A stretch of 64,000 nucleotides of DNA from assembly GCA_029225065.1 (NCBI GenBank), contig JAQXVT010000037.1:1-64000 (forward strand). Reading direction: 5' to 3'. The position numbers and the translations under genes were made by a program. Positions 17,472-27,236 of the stretch are shown in pieces. Source of the stretch: Lachnospiraceae bacterium (lineage in GTDB: Bacteria > Bacillota > Clostridia > Lachnospirales > Lachnospiraceae). Positions within the stretch are counted from its first letter, which is position 1. Each line of letters begins with the position of its first letter. Below the pieces are notes generated by a model. It was not told the DNA's origin and searched no databases. It saw only the letters and a program-made list of their open reading frames with translations.

Positions 17472-17530
17472 TTGTTCAAAGCCAGACAAAGCGAATGGAA
17501 CATGCTTGCCTTTTTGATGTGGCTCTGAAT
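17472..17530. repeat. Short inverted-repeat element, family C
   Basis: GTTCAAAGCCAGAC (17474-17487) faces TGTGGCTCTGAAT (17518-17530), making an imperfect 11-bp inverted pair around a ~30-base centre. Related single arms occur at 23971-23983 and 39545-39558. Confidence 0.35.
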
Positions 17531-17585
17531 GATTACGTAAGCTTTCTGAATGTTGCGGCGCGCAAGAAAGGCGTGAACCGCAGCC

Positions 17586-20500
17586 TTATTCGGCCTTATT
17601 CAGGTTCTTTACGGCAGTGGAGAGCATTAGCTTAATACGATTCAACTGGTTGACCTCGCTGGCACCCGGATCATAGTCAATTGCCACAATGTTGGAGGTC
17701 GGATACTGTCTGCGCAGCTCTTTGATAACGCCCTTTCCGACAACGTGGTTCGGCAGGCAGGCAAACGGCTGTGTGCAGACGATGTTATTCACACCGGAAT
17801 GGATCAGCTCAAGCATTTCACCGGTCAGGAACCAGCCCTCGCCGGTCTGATTGCCGCACGATACGATATCGGAAGCCATTTTTGCAAGCTCCTCGATGTG
17901 GCATGGCGGGTCGAAATGTTTACTTTCTGCAAGTGCCTTTGCGGCGGTGCCGCGCAGCTTTTCCAGAAAGGCGATGCCGAAGTTTGCGATTGTCGCGGAG
18001 CTCTTCTTTGTGCCCAGGTGCTCTGCCTTAAAGTTCTGATTGTAGAAGCAGTAGAGCAGGAAGTCCATCAGATCCGGCACGACCGCCTGCGCACCCTCAG
18101 ACTCCAGCAGCTCGACGAGATAATTGTTGGCCGCCGGAAGGAATTTTACGAGGATCTCGCCGACAACGCCGACCTTCGGTTTTTTCTCATCCGTGATTGG
18201 AAGTGTGTCGAAATCGTGGATGATCTCACGGCACATCTTTTTGAATTCGCGGTAGGATGGTTTGCCGGAGACAAACTCGCAGCAGCGTTTCTCCCATTTG
18301 CGGTGCAGCTCATTTGCGGAGCCCGGTACCTTTTCGTATGGGCGCATGCGGTAGAGACAGCGCATGAAGATATCGCCGAATACGACGGCAAACATGCCGC
18401 GTTTTACGAGATAGTAGCTGATGGAAAAGCCCGGGTTGCTCTCAAGTCCGCTTAAGTTGATGGAGATAACCGGAATCTGTTCCATGCCGGCCTTTTTGAG
18501 GGCGCGGCGGATGAAGCCGACGTAGTTTGACGCACGGCAGCCGCCTCCGGTCTGCGACATCAGAACTGCGGTGTGGTTGAAGTCATATTTTCCGGAGAGC
18601 AGCGCCTCCATGCCCTGCCCGACAACCATCAGGGATGGGTAGCAGGCGTCGTTGTTGACGTATTTCAGTCCGACATCGACGGATTTTTTGTTGTCATTCG
18701 GAAGAACGACAATATTGTAATCGGATGCGTTGAACGCGGCCTCCAGCATCTTGAAATGGATCGGTGACATCTGCGGGCAGAGGATCGTGTAGGTCTTACG
18801 CATTTCTTTTGTGAAGATAACACGCGGAGTGCTTGATGACACAATTTTCCGGTCGGTGCCGTGACGCTCCTTGCGGACACGGATCGCGGAGATCAGGGAA
18901 CGCACGCGGATTCTCGCGGCGCCAAGGTTGTTGACCTCGTCGATCTTGAGGCAGGTATAGATTTTGTCTGATCCGGAAAGGATATCGTTTACCTGATCTG
19001 TTGTGACAGCGTCGAGTCCGCAGCCGAACGAATTGAGCTGGATTAGATCAAGGTCTTCCCGCGTCTTTACGAAGTTGGCAGCAGCATACAGACGGCTGTG
19101 GTACATCCACTGGTCGAGCACGACAAGCGGCCGCTCCACCGGATTTAAGTTGGAGACAGAGTCCTCTGTGAGCACGGCGAGTCCGTAGGAGTTAATCAGC
19201 TCCGGAATGCCGTGGTTGATTTCAGAGTCAATATGGTACGGTCTTCCTGCAAGCACGATGCCGTGGTGTCCCGTCTCTTCGAGGTATTTTAACGTTTCCT
19301 GACCCTTGTCATACATGGCCTGTCGGGTGTGTGCGAGTTCCTCCCAGCCGGCTTTTACCGCCGCCTCCAGTTCAGAAGCCGGGATGTCCGGAAATGCCTT
19401 TTTCAGTCCGCTTGTTACCGTTTCAAGGTTTGTGAACGCGATGAACGGATTTTCAAAACGGATCTGTTCCGTGCGCAGCTCCTCAACGTTGTTTTTGATG
19501 TTTTCCGCGTAGGAGGTGACGATCGGGCAGTTATAATGGTTGCCGGCATCTTTAAATTCCGTCCGCTCATACGGGATGCACGGATAGAAAATGTATTTGA
19601 TGCCTTTTTTGATCAGCCATTCGATGTGGCCGTGCGCGAGCTTGGCCGGGTAGCACTCGGACTCACTCGGAATCGATTCAATGCCGAGCTCATAGATCTT
19701 TCGCGTGGACGAAGGGGAGAGCACGACGCGGTATTTTAATGTGGTGAAGAACCGGAACCAGAACGGATAGTTCTCGTACATGTTCAGCACGCGCGGAATG
19801 CCGACCGTGCCGCGGACCGCCTCGTCCTCGGAAAGCGGCTCGTAGGAGAAGAGTAGCTTGTTTTTGAACTCAAACAGGTTCGGCACGTGATCCTTGTTGC
19901 GCTCCTTGCCGATGCCGCGCTCGCAGCGGTTGCCGCTGATAAACTGGCGTCCGCCGGAGAAACGGTTGATGGTCAGACGGCACTGGTTCGTACAGCCCTT
20001 ACACTTTGCCATCGAGGTGGTAAAGGTGAGTGCGTTGATCCGGTCGATCGAGAGCATCGTTGTCTCCATGCCATCTTTGTAACGCTCTCTTGCGATGAGG
20101 GCAGCGCCGAACGCACCCATGATTCCGGCGATGTCCGGGCGAATGGCTTCACAGCCTGCAATCCGCTCAAAGCTGCGCAGAACGGCGTCATTGTAAAAGG
20201 TACCGCCCTGTACGACGATGTGGTGGCCGAGCTGTGTGGCATCAGAGACTTTAATTACCTTATATAATGCATTTTTGATAACGGAGTAGGCAAGTCCGGC
20301 GGAGATATCGGAGACCTCCGCGCCTTCTTTCTGTGCCTGCTTTACCTTGGAATTCATAAATACGGTACAGCGTGTACCAAGGTCAATCGGATGCTTGGCA
20401 AACAGTGCAGCCTTTGCGAAATCCTGTACGGAATAATTCAACGATTTTGCAAACGTTTCGATGAAGGAACCGCAGCCGGAGGAGCAAGCCTCGTTGAGCT

Positions 20501-21824
20501 GAACACTGTCAACGGTGCCGTTTTTGATCTTGATACACTTCATATCCTGACCGCCAATGTCGAGAATGCAGTCAACCTCCGGAGCAAAGAAGGAAGCGGC
20601 ATAGTAATGAGAAACGGTTTCAACCTCTCCTTCATCGAGCATCAGAGCTGCTTTGATCAGCGCCTCGCCGTAACCGGTTGAGCAGGAGTAGGAGATGTGA
20701 GCTGTGGACGGAAGCTTGCTGTAAATGTCCTGGATCGCGTGGATCGCGGTGCGCAGAGGACTTCCGTTGTTGTTGCTGTAAAACGAATACAGCAAAGAAC
20801 CGTCTTCGCCGACGAGGGCAGCCTTTGTCGTGGTGGAACCTGCATCGATGCCGAGGAAGCAGTTGCCGGAGTAAGAGCCAAGCGGAGCCGTCTTTACCTG
20901 ATACTGGTTCTGGCGGCGCACAAAAAGATCGTAGTCCTCCTCTGAGCGGAACAGTGGTTCCATGCGGGCTACCTCAAATTCAAGATGGATCGCGTGTGAC
21001 AGCCGCTCCTCGAGGTCAGCGAGTGTTGTGACCGTATCCGGCTTTGCATTTAATGCGGAGCCGATCGCTGCAAACAGGTGGGAGTTCTGCGGTACGATTG
21101 CATGCTCGTCATCGAGTTCAAGTGTACGGATAAACGCTGTGCGCAGCTCAGAGAGAAAGTGGAGCGGGCCGCCGAGAAAGGTGACGTGTCCGCGGATCGG
21201 CTTTCCGCAGGCCAGGCCAGAGATGGTCTGATTGACAACCGCCTGAAAAATAGATGCGGAAAGGTCTTCCTTTGTTGCGCCCTCGTTGATCAGCGGCTGG
21301 ATGTCAGATTTTGCGAAGACACCGCAGCGTGCTGCGATCGAGTAGAGGGATTGGTAATTTTTCGCATACTCATTTAATCCGGAAGCATCGGTCTGCAGCA
21401 GAGAAGCCATCTGATCGATGAAGGAACCGGTACCGCCGGCGCAGATGCCGTTCATGCGCTGCTCCACGTTTCCATTTTCAAAATAGATAATCTTTGCGTC
21501 CTCGCCGCCAAGCTCGATCGCGACGTCAGTCTGCGGAACGAGATGCTCCAGAGAGGATGCGACCGCGATGACCTCCTGAACGAACGGAATTTCGAGGTGA
21601 TTTGCAAGCGTCAGACCGCCGGAACCCGTGATGACCGGGGAGATCTGCAGATCGCCGAGTTTTTCACGCGCTTCACAGACGAGGGCGGCCAGTGTTTCCT
21701 GAATATTGGCATAATGTCTCCGGTAGTCGGAGAAAAGCAGCTCCTGCTCCGGAGAAAGGACCGCGACTTTGACCGTCGTGGAGCCGATATCGATGCCTAA
21801 CGTATGTAATGTTGTAACTGCCAT
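17586..21824 (-). CDS. Giant 2-hydroxyacyl-CoA dehydratase activase/CoA-substrate-specific enzyme fusion
   Basis: 1412 aa. Two tandem BcrAD/BadFG (HgdC-like) ASKHA ATPase domains are visible: [15 protein letters not shown] (about 9-23) with [10 protein letters not shown] and [10 protein letters not shown], and [16 protein letters not shown] (about 325) with ACSSGCGSF and [10 protein letters not shown]. In such activators the Cys of these loops bind a [4Fe-4S] cluster used for ATP-driven electron injection. A Cys cluster, CKGCTNQC, follows near 645, then a DUF2229-type region ([12 protein letters not shown]..., about 695) and an HgdB-like C-terminal part. This fused architecture is widespread in Clostridia, but its physiological substrate is unknown, and no hgdA/hgdB dehydratase pair is nearby. 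GC at wobble positions is higher than in the left-flank genes. GGAGGCGCGGG precedes the ATG. Confidence 0.82.
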   Translation of the reverse strand: MAVTTLHTLGIDIGSTTVKVAVLSPEQELLFSDYRRHYANIQETLAALVCEAREKLGDLQISPVITGSGGLTLANHLEIPFVQEVIAVASSLEHLVPQTDVAIELGGEDAKIIYFENGNVEQRMNGICAGGTGSFIDQMASLLQTDASGLNEYAKNYQSLYSIAARCGVFAKSDIQPLINEGATKEDLSASIFQAVVNQTISGLACGKPIRGHVTFLGGPLHFLSELRTAFIRTLELDDEHAIVPQNSHLFAAIGSALNAKPDTVTTLADLEERLSHAIHLEFEVARMEPLFRSEEDYDLFVRRQNQYQVKTAPLGSYSGNCFLGIDAGSTTTKAALVGEDGSLLYSFYSNNNGSPLRTAIHAIQDIYSKLPSTAHISYSCSTGYGEALIKAALMLDEGEVETVSHYYAASFFAPEVDCILDIGGQDMKCIKIKNGTVDSVQLNEACSSGCGSFIETFAKSLNYSVQDFAKAALFAKHPIDLGTRCTVFMNSKVKQAQKEGAEVSDISAGLAYSVIKNALYKVIKVSDATQLGHHIVVQGGTFYNDAVLRSFERIAGCEAIRPDIAGIMGAFGAALIARERYKDGMETTMLSIDRINALTFTTSMAKCKGCTNQCRLTINRFSGGRQFISGNRCERGIGKERNKDHVPNLFEFKNKLLFSYEPLSEDEAVRGTVGIPRVLNMYENYPFWFRFFTTLKYRVVLSPSSTRKIYELGIESIPSESECYPAKLAHGHIEWLIKKGIKYIFYPCIPYERTEFKDAGNHYNCPIVTSYAENIKNNVEELRTEQIRFENPFIAFTNLETVTSGLKKAFPDIPASELEAAVKAGWEELAHTRQAMYDKGQETLKYLEETGHHGIVLAGRPYHIDSEINHGIPELINSYGLAVLTEDSVSNLNPVERPLVVLDQWMYHSRLYAAANFVKTREDLDLIQLNSFGCGLDAVTTDQVNDILSGSDKIYTCLKIDEVNNLGAARIRVRSLISAIRVRKERHGTDRKIVSSSTPRVIFTKEMRKTYTILCPQMSPIHFKMLEAAFNASDYNIVVLPNDNKKSVDVGLKYVNNDACYPSLMVVGQGMEALLSGKYDFNHTAVLMSQTGGGCRASNYVGFIRRALKKAGMEQIPVISINLSGLESNPGFSISYYLVKRGMFAVVFGDIFMRCLYRMRPYEKVPGSANELHRKWEKRCCEFVSGKPSYREFKKMCREIIHDFDTLPITDEKKPKVGVVGEILVKFLPAANNYLVELLESEGAQAVVPDLMDFLLYCFYNQNFKAEHLGTKKSSATIANFGIAFLEKLRGTAAKALAESKHFDPPCHIEELAKMASDIVSCGNQTGEGWFLTGEMLELIHSGVNNIVCTQPFACLPNHVVGKGVIKELRRQYPTSNIVAIDYDPGASEVNQLNRIKLMLSTAVKNLNKAE

Positions 21825-22383
21825 AAAAGTATTTGCGGGGAATCCCGCGCCTCCTTTTCTTCTTTAAAAACAAATTCTTTTTAAAAACCTTATTATATTT
21901 TGTATATGCAGACTGTTTTTCGTGACAGGATCCAGTCACGGACAGATCCTCGGAAAAAACAGAAATCCTGCATGGTCTGATTCAACAGCGTTCTGATTAT
22001 ACGACAAAAATTTTAAAATATCAAATCGCTTGCATTCGCCAGAATTTGCATATATACTGATATCTCAGGGTGTTTTCGTTTGAGTGCGGCGTGTTTTTGT
22101 GAAAAATGTACGGCAGAGAAAGCGATAATGAACAAAAGAAAACGGGAAACAAAAGAAAACACTGGGGAAAACCGACAAAAATTTTGCAAATTCAAAAAAG
22201 AAAATAACTATGTTAAATTTTTGTTAAGAACAGATGAATGGCCGGAGATCAGACAGTTTCGAAGTGCGGTATGGAGAGGAGCAGGGCAGATCGTCGAATT
22301 TACCCTGTGGTTCGGACAGACGGCACACCAGAGCACCGGAATGGAGCTGAGGAAAAATTGCAGCCATTCAAAGGAGGAATGTT
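21825..22383. other. Intergenic region between divergent activase and tgt genes
   Basis: About 560 AT-rich bases. I see no RNA gene or coding fragment with a ribosome site. Minus-strand TATATTTTG near 21895 could be part of the activase promoter; nothing convincing was found for tgt apart from the GGAGG site before its start. Confidence 0.45.
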
Positions 22384-23517
22384 ATGTACAAAATTTTAAA
22401 AACAGACGGCCGTGCGAAACGCGCGGAATTTACGACGGTGCACGGCACGGTGCAGACGCCGGTGTTTATGAATGTCGGAACCGTAGCAGCGATCAAGGGT
22501 GCCGTGGCGACGACGGATTTAAAGGAGATTGGCACGCAGATTGAGCTTTCCAATACGTATCATCTTCATGTACGTCCGGGTGACGAGGTGGTGCGAAAGC
22601 TCGGAGGACTACACAAATTTATGAACTGGGATCGTCCGATCCTGACGGATTCCGGCGGATTTCAGGTCTTTTCACTTGCAAGCCTTCGGAAAATCAAGGA
22701 AGAAGGCGTGTACTTCCAGTCACATATTGACGGCCGGAAAATTTTTATGGGACCGGAGCAGAGTATGCAGATTCAGTCAAATCTCGGTTCTACGATTGCG
22801 ATGGCATTCGATGAGTGTCCGTCGAGTGTGGCTGACCGTGATTACGTGCAGCGCTCGGTCGAGCGCACGACAAGATGGCTGGCGCGCTGCAAGACGGAGA
22901 TGGATCGCCTCAACAGCCTGGAAGGCACAGTAAACCCGCACCAGATGCTGTTCGGGATCAACCAGGGTGCGATCTACAGTGACATCCGCATTGAGCATGC
23001 AAAACGCATCCGGGAGATGGATCTGGACGGCTATGCAGTCGGCGGTCTTGCGGTCGGAGAGACGCATGAGCAGATGTATCATATTCTGGATGAGGTCGTT
23101 CCGTATCTGCCAAAGGAGAAGCCGGTTTATCTGATGGGCGTCGGTACACCGCTCAATATTCTGGAAGCCGTTGACCGGGGCGTTGATTTCTTTGACTGCG
23201 TTTATCCGTCGAGAAACGGACGCCATGGCCACGTTTACACGAAGGACGGCAAGCTGAATCTGTTTAATGCGAAATACGAACTGGACAATCATCCGATTGA
23301 GGAGGGCTGCCAGTGCCCGGCATGCCGGAATTACAGCAGAGCCTACATCCGTCACCTGCTCAAGGCAAAGGAGATGCTTGGCATGCGTCTTTGCGTGCTG
23401 CACAACCTCTATTTCTACAATCATCTGATGGAGGACATCCGCGGCGCGATCGAAGAAGGAAACTATCAGGCGTTTAAAAAAGAGCGGGTGGAGCGGTATA
23501 CGCAGGGGCAGGCTTAA
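22384..23517 (+). CDS. tgt: tRNA-guanine transglycosylase (queuine tRNA-ribosyltransferase)
   Basis: 377 aa, standard length. Exchanges G34 of GUN-anticodon tRNAs for preQ1 in queuosine synthesis. Catalytic and substrate motifs are present: ILTDSGGFQVFSLA (Asp about 90), FDECPS, YAVGGLAVGE (about 218-227), CVYPSRNGRHG (nucleophile Asp just before, VDFFDCVYP, about 265) and the zinc site CQCPAC...H (about 303-308 plus His about 333). AAAGGAGGAATGTT precedes the ATG. Upstream queuosine genes are absent here. It is followed by yajC, whose own promoter lies in the gap, a tgt-yajC order common in bacteria. Confidence 0.96.
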   Translation: MYKILKTDGRAKRAEFTTVHGTVQTPVFMNVGTVAAIKGAVATTDLKEIGTQIELSNTYHLHVRPGDEVVRKLGGLHKFMNWDRPILTDSGGFQVFSLASLRKIKEEGVYFQSHIDGRKIFMGPEQSMQIQSNLGSTIAMAFDECPSSVADRDYVQRSVERTTRWLARCKTEMDRLNSLEGTVNPHQMLFGINQGAIYSDIRIEHAKRIREMDLDGYAVGGLAVGETHEQMYHILDEVVPYLPKEKPVYLMGVGTPLNILEAVDRGVDFFDCVYPSRNGRHGHVYTKDGKLNLFNAKYELDNHPIEEGCQCPACRNYSRAYIRHLLKAKEMLGMRLCVLHNLYFYNHLMEDIRGAIEEGNYQAFKKERVERYTQGQA

Positions 23518-23525
23518 AATTTTAC

Positions 23526-23554
23526 TTGCGCTATGCAGGCGGATTGTGTATTAT
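23526..23554 (+). promoter_or_regulatory. Promoter of yajC
   Basis: TTGCGC (23526-23531), 17-base spacer, TATTAT (23549-23554), about 48 bases before the yajC start. Confidence 0.5.
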
Positions 23555-23601
23555 AGTAGGGATATGTACAGTGTACAGAACCAAACAGGAGGAACAAAAG
23601 C

Positions 23602-23916
23602 ATGATGAATCTTTTAACAGAGTCTTCTGGTGCTGCTGGCGGCGGAATTGCGCTGATGCTGATCTATATCGTGATCATCGGTGCAGCAATGTATTTCTTT
23701 GCGATCCGTCCGCAGAAGAAAGAGCAGAAGAGAATGTCAGCAATGCTTTCTGCCCTTGAAATCGGAGACACGGTTGTAACGACAAGCGGTTTTTACGGCG
23801 TGGTAATTGACATTACAGACGAAGACTGTATTGTAGAATTCGGAAGCAATAAAAACTGCCGCATCCCGATGAAAAAGAGCGCAATCGCTGAGGTAGAAAA
23901 ACCGGGCGAGGCATAA
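23602..23916 (+). CDS. yajC: Preprotein translocase accessory subunit YajC
   Basis: 104-aa single-pass membrane protein of the SecDF-YajC complex that assists Sec-dependent export. One TM helix (about 16-35), then the diagnostic FAIRPQKKEQKRM basic segment, then a small beta domain containing GDTVVTTSGFYGVV (about 53-66). AACAGGAGGAAC precedes the start; ATG 23605 is an equally possible initiation codon. secD and secF are not adjacent. A strong terminator follows within 20 bases. Confidence 0.92.
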   Translation: MMNLLTESSGAAGGGIALMLIYIVIIGAAMYFFAIRPQKKEQKRMSAMLSALEIGDTVVTTSGFYGVVIDITDEDCIVEFGSNKNCRIPMKKSAIAEVEKPGEA

Positions 23917-23931
23917 AAAGCACAGAAAAAT

Positions 23932-23971
23932 AAGCCGACCGCTGTTTTTTAAGACAGTGCGTCGGCTTTTT
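23932..23971 (+). terminator. Terminator of yajC
   Basis: AAGCCGACCGCTGT (23932-23945) pairs with ACAGTGCGTCGGCTT (about 23954-23968), followed by TTTT. Confidence 0.85.
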
Positions 23972-24029
23972 CTGGCTCTGAACGAATGCAGAAAAAATTT
24001 TAAAAGAGAAGATTTAACGAATTAAACAG

Positions 24030-24058
24030 TTGAAATCTGTCCGAAAATGCATTATGAT
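24030..24058 (+). promoter_or_regulatory. Promoter of the leuB-ilvD-ilvB operon
   Basis: TTGAAA (24030-24035), 17-base spacer, TATGAT (24053-24058). It implies an untranslated leader of about 280 bases ahead of leuB. Confidence 0.6.
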
Positions 24059-24342
24059 AATGAGAAAGCTTTCGGCAGATATACGCTTTATGCGTCCGTC
24101 TGCCAAAAACGGCTGGCTGACTGAGAAAAACAGTCCGGACAGAGGGCAGGCTGCAACGGTGCAGTGATAACCGACAACCAGAGCATTGGTAAGGAATGGT
24201 TACAAGCAGAGTGGAAAAGCGGACATGGTTCGCCGAAGGAAAACATGCGGCAGGCTTCTGACAGCAGACGGGCAGAGGGACTGCCGCTTTGCATTAAGTA
24301 GAAAAGGGGCAGATGGGCAGTCAGCGGAAAGGATGACAGAAC
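24059..24342 (+). other. Long leader of leuB, possible regulatory RNA
   Basis: About 280 transcribed bases with several short stems (for example GGCAG-AGGGA-CTGCC near 24268-24282) but no clear terminator with a T-run and no Leu/Val/Ile-rich leader peptide that I could recognise. A weak match to the T-box core near 24212 (AGAGTGGAAAAGCGG) lacks the expected UGGU for a tRNA-Leu acceptor end. Function unknown. Confidence 0.35.
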
Positions 24343-25425
24343 ATGAATTACAAAATTGGAGTCATTCCGGGAGACGGAATCGGACCGGAAATTGTAAAAG
24401 AGGCACGGAAAGTGCTGGACCGGGCGGCCGAAAAATTCGGTTTTACGCTGGAATATACAGACCTTTTGATGGGTGGTGCATCGATCGATGTAAACGGAGT
24501 GCCGCTGACAGACCAGACGATTGAGACGGCAAAGAGCATGGATGCCGTTTTGATGGGATCGATCGGAGGAGACGCAAAGACCTCTCCGTGGTATCAGCTT
24601 CCGCCGGAAAAAAGACCGGAGGCAGGTCTTTTGAAGCTACGCAAGTCCTTAAACCTGTTTGCGAACCTTCGACCGGCTTATTTATATGAGGAGCTGAAGG
24701 CGGCATGCCCGCTGCGCGATGAGATCATCGGAGATGGATTTGATATGCTGATCATGCGGGAGCTGACCGGAGGTCTGTATTTCGGAGCAAGACAGACGGT
24801 CGAGAAGGACGGCGTGAAGGAAGCTACCGACACGCTTGTATACAGTGAGAACGAGATCCGCCGGATTGCGATTAAGGGATTCGATATCGCGAGAAAGCGC
24901 CGCAAAAAAGTCTGCAGCGTTGATAAGGCGAACGTTCTGGATTCCTCGAGACTGTGGAGAAGTGTCGTTGAGGAAGTCGCAAAGGATTACCCGGATGTGG
25001 AACTGTCCCATATGCTCGTTGACAACTGCGCGATGCAGCTGGTAAAGAACCCGGCACAGTTTGATGTAATTCTGACTGAGAACATGTTTGGCGATATCTT
25101 ATCCGACGAGGCGAGCATGGTCACCGGATCGATCGGAATGCTCTCATCCGCTTCGTTAAATGAGACGAAGTTCGGTCTGTATGAGCCGAGCCACGGTTCT
25201 GCACCGGATATCGCAGGACAGAACATCGCAAATCCGATTGCAACCGTTCTCTCTGCTGCGATGCTGCTGCGCTATTCTCTGGATCAGGATGCTGCCGCAG
25301 ATGCGATTGAGGCGGCGGTAAAGCAGGTATTAAAGGATGGCTACCGCACCGTGGATATCATGTCGGAGGGCTGCACGAAGGTCGGCACCGAAGAGATGGG
25401 AACACGGATCGCAGAGCGGGTTTGA
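24343..25425 (+). CDS. leuB: 3-isopropylmalate dehydrogenase
   Basis: 360 aa, NAD-dependent oxidative decarboxylation of 3-isopropylmalate in leucine synthesis. [13 protein letters not shown] opens the fold; [16 protein letters not shown] carries the substrate-binding Arg residues; ELTGGLYFG and the metal-binding Asp of [14 protein letters not shown] (about 245-258) and [18 protein letters not shown] (NAD site, about 285-302) are intact. GAAAGGATG precedes the ATG. Its partners leuA and leuCD are not in the window; the genes that follow, ilvD and ilvB, serve the shared branched-chain pathway. Confidence 0.96.
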   Translation: MNYKIGVIPGDGIGPEIVKEARKVLDRAAEKFGFTLEYTDLLMGGASIDVNGVPLTDQTIETAKSMDAVLMGSIGGDAKTSPWYQLPPEKRPEAGLLKLRKSLNLFANLRPAYLYEELKAACPLRDEIIGDGFDMLIMRELTGGLYFGARQTVEKDGVKEATDTLVYSENEIRRIAIKGFDIARKRRKKVCSVDKANVLDSSRLWRSVVEEVAKDYPDVELSHMLVDNCAMQLVKNPAQFDVILTENMFGDILSDEASMVTGSIGMLSSASLNETKFGLYEPSHGSAPDIAGQNIANPIATVLSAAMLLRYSLDQDAAADAIEAAVKQVLKDGYRTVDIMSEGCTKVGTEEMGTRIAERV

Positions 25426-25436
25426 ATGCAAAAAAG

Positions 25437-25469
25437 GCTGCCTGAAACGGAAATTCCGGTTCTGGCAGC
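25437..25469 (+). other. Intercistronic hairpin between leuB and ilvD
   Basis: GGCTGCC (from 25437) and GGCAGC (near 25464-25469) enclose an inner ACGG/CCGT pairing. No T-run follows, so it is more likely an mRNA processing or stability element, or a weak terminator, than a full stop. Confidence 0.4.
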
Positions 25470-25533
25470 TGCAAAATAAATAGATAGAAGCTGACTGAAA
25501 GGTCAGTGACAGGATACAGTGAGGAGTGACATT

Positions 25534-27210
25534 ATGAAAAGTGACGCAGTAAAAAAAGGAATTCAGCAGGCACCGCACCGGTCTTTGTTCAATGCGCTTG
25601 GACTGACCGAGGAGGAGATGAAGCGGCCGCTGATCGGTATCGTAAATTCCTACAATGAGATCGTCCCGGGTCATATGAATCTGGACAAAATCACAGAGGC
25701 TGTAAAAATGGGCGTGGCAATGGCAGGCGGCGTACCGCGTGTCTTCCCGGCAATCGCAGTGTGTGATGGTATTGCGATGGGACACGTAGGCATGAAATAT
25801 TCTCTGGTTACCAGAGACCTGATCGCAGATTCCACCGAGTGTATGGCAACTGCACACCAGTTTGATGCGCTGGTCATGATCCCAAACTGCGATAAAAACG
25901 TTCCGGGTCTTCTGATGGCAGCAGCAAGACTGAACATCCCGACTATTTTTGTCAGCGGCGGCCCGATGCTTGCAGGTCATGTACATGGCAGAAAGCGCAG
26001 CCTTTCCAGCATGTTCGAGGCAGTCGGTGAGCATGCGGCAGGCAAGATGACCGATGAAGATGTCGTAGAATACGAAAATAAAGTGTGCCCGACCTGTGGT
26101 TCCTGCTCCGGTATGTACACAGCAAACAGCATGAACTGTCTGACCGAGGTGCTCGGCATGGGATTAAAGGGCAACGGCACGATTCCGGCTGTCTATTCTG
26201 AGCGTATCCGTCTTGCAAAGATGGCCGGAATGCAGATCATGGAGCTGCTGAAAAAAGATATCCGTCCGAGAGACATCATGACCGAGAAGGCATTTATGAA
26301 TGCCTTGACCGTGGATATGGCGCTTGGCTGCTCCACGAACAGTATGCTTCACCTTCCGGCAATCGCGCATGAGGCAGGCGTGGAGCTGAACGTGGATATC
26401 GCAAACGAGATCAGCGCACGTACCCCGAATGTATGCCATCTGGCACCGGCAGGCCCGACCTACATGGAGGACCTGAACGAGGCAGGCGGTGTTTACGCTG
26501 TTATGAACGAGCTTTCTGAGAAAAACCTGCTGAATCTGGACTGCATGACAGTTACCGGAAAGACCGTAGGCGAAAATATCAAGGGCTGCAAAAACCTCAA
26601 TCCGGAAGTTATCCGTCCGCTTGATAATCCGTACAGCACGACTGGCGGACTTGCAATCCTGAAGGGCAACCTGGCTCCGGATTCCGGTGTCGTAAAGCGT
26701 TCTGCAGTAGTACCGGAGATGATGGTACATGAGGGGCCGGCAAGAGTCTTTGACTGTGAGGAGGATGCAATCGCAGCAATCCTCGGCGGCAAGATCAATC
26801 CGGGTGATGTCGTTGTTATCCGTTATGAGGGACCGAAGGGTGGACCTGGTATGCGTGAGATGCTGAATCCGACCTCTGCAATCGCAGGTATGGGACTTGG
26901 CTCTTCCGTTGCACTGATTACAGACGGACGATTCAGCGGTGCATCCCGCGGCGCATCCATCGGACACGTTTCTCCGGAGGCGGCAGTCGGCGGCCCGATC
27001 GCACTGGTAGAAGAGGGCGACATTATCAAGATCGATATTCCGAACTGCAGTCTGCAGCTGGATGTCAGCGATGAGGTACTGGCAGAAAGAAGAAGCAAAT
27101 GGCAGCCGAGAGAGCCGAAGATCACGACCGGCTATCTGGCACGCTACGCGTCCCTGGTAACTTCAGGAAACCGCGGAGCGATCCTTGAGGTACCGAAGAA
27201 AAATTCATAA
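25534..27210 (+). CDS. ilvD: Dihydroxy-acid dehydratase
   Basis: 558 aa. Iron-sulfur dehydratase converting dihydroxyisovalerate and dihydroxymethylvalerate to the 2-keto acids of Val, Leu and Ile. Cluster ligands are visible in [11 protein letters not shown] (about 115-120) and [18 protein letters not shown] (about 189-206, with the metal-site pattern [13 protein letters not shown]); [19 protein letters not shown] (about 470) is the C-terminal signature with the catalytic Ser. I chose ATG 25534, preceded at proper distance by GAGGAG; the in-frame GTG at 25519 overlaps that site. Second gene of the leuB-ilvD-ilvB set. Confidence 0.96.
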   Translation: MKSDAVKKGIQQAPHRSLFNALGLTEEEMKRPLIGIVNSYNEIVPGHMNLDKITEAVKMGVAMAGGVPRVFPAIAVCDGIAMGHVGMKYSLVTRDLIADSTECMATAHQFDALVMIPNCDKNVPGLLMAAARLNIPTIFVSGGPMLAGHVHGRKRSLSSMFEAVGEHAAGKMTDEDVVEYENKVCPTCGSCSGMYTANSMNCLTEVLGMGLKGNGTIPAVYSERIRLAKMAGMQIMELLKKDIRPRDIMTEKAFMNALTVDMALGCSTNSMLHLPAIAHEAGVELNVDIANEISARTPNVCHLAPAGPTYMEDLNEAGGVYAVMNELSEKNLLNLDCMTVTGKTVGENIKGCKNLNPEVIRPLDNPYSTTGGLAILKGNLAPDSGVVKRSAVVPEMMVHEGPARVFDCEEDAIAAILGGKINPGDVVVIRYEGPKGGPGMREMLNPTSAIAGMGLGSSVALITDGRFSGASRGASIGHVSPEAAVGGPIALVEEGDIIKIDIPNCSLQLDVSDEVLAERRSKWQPREPKITTGYLARYASLVTSGNRGAILEVPKKNS

Positions 27211-27236
27211 AAAGAAATACGGAAAGGATGTACGCG

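Noticed and set aside
24205-24230. Possible T-box core (AGAGTGGAAAAGCGG) in the leuB leader
   Set aside because: The consensus is broken at the ACC positions, the base after UGG does not fit a tRNA-Leu end, and no terminator/antiterminator pair follows.
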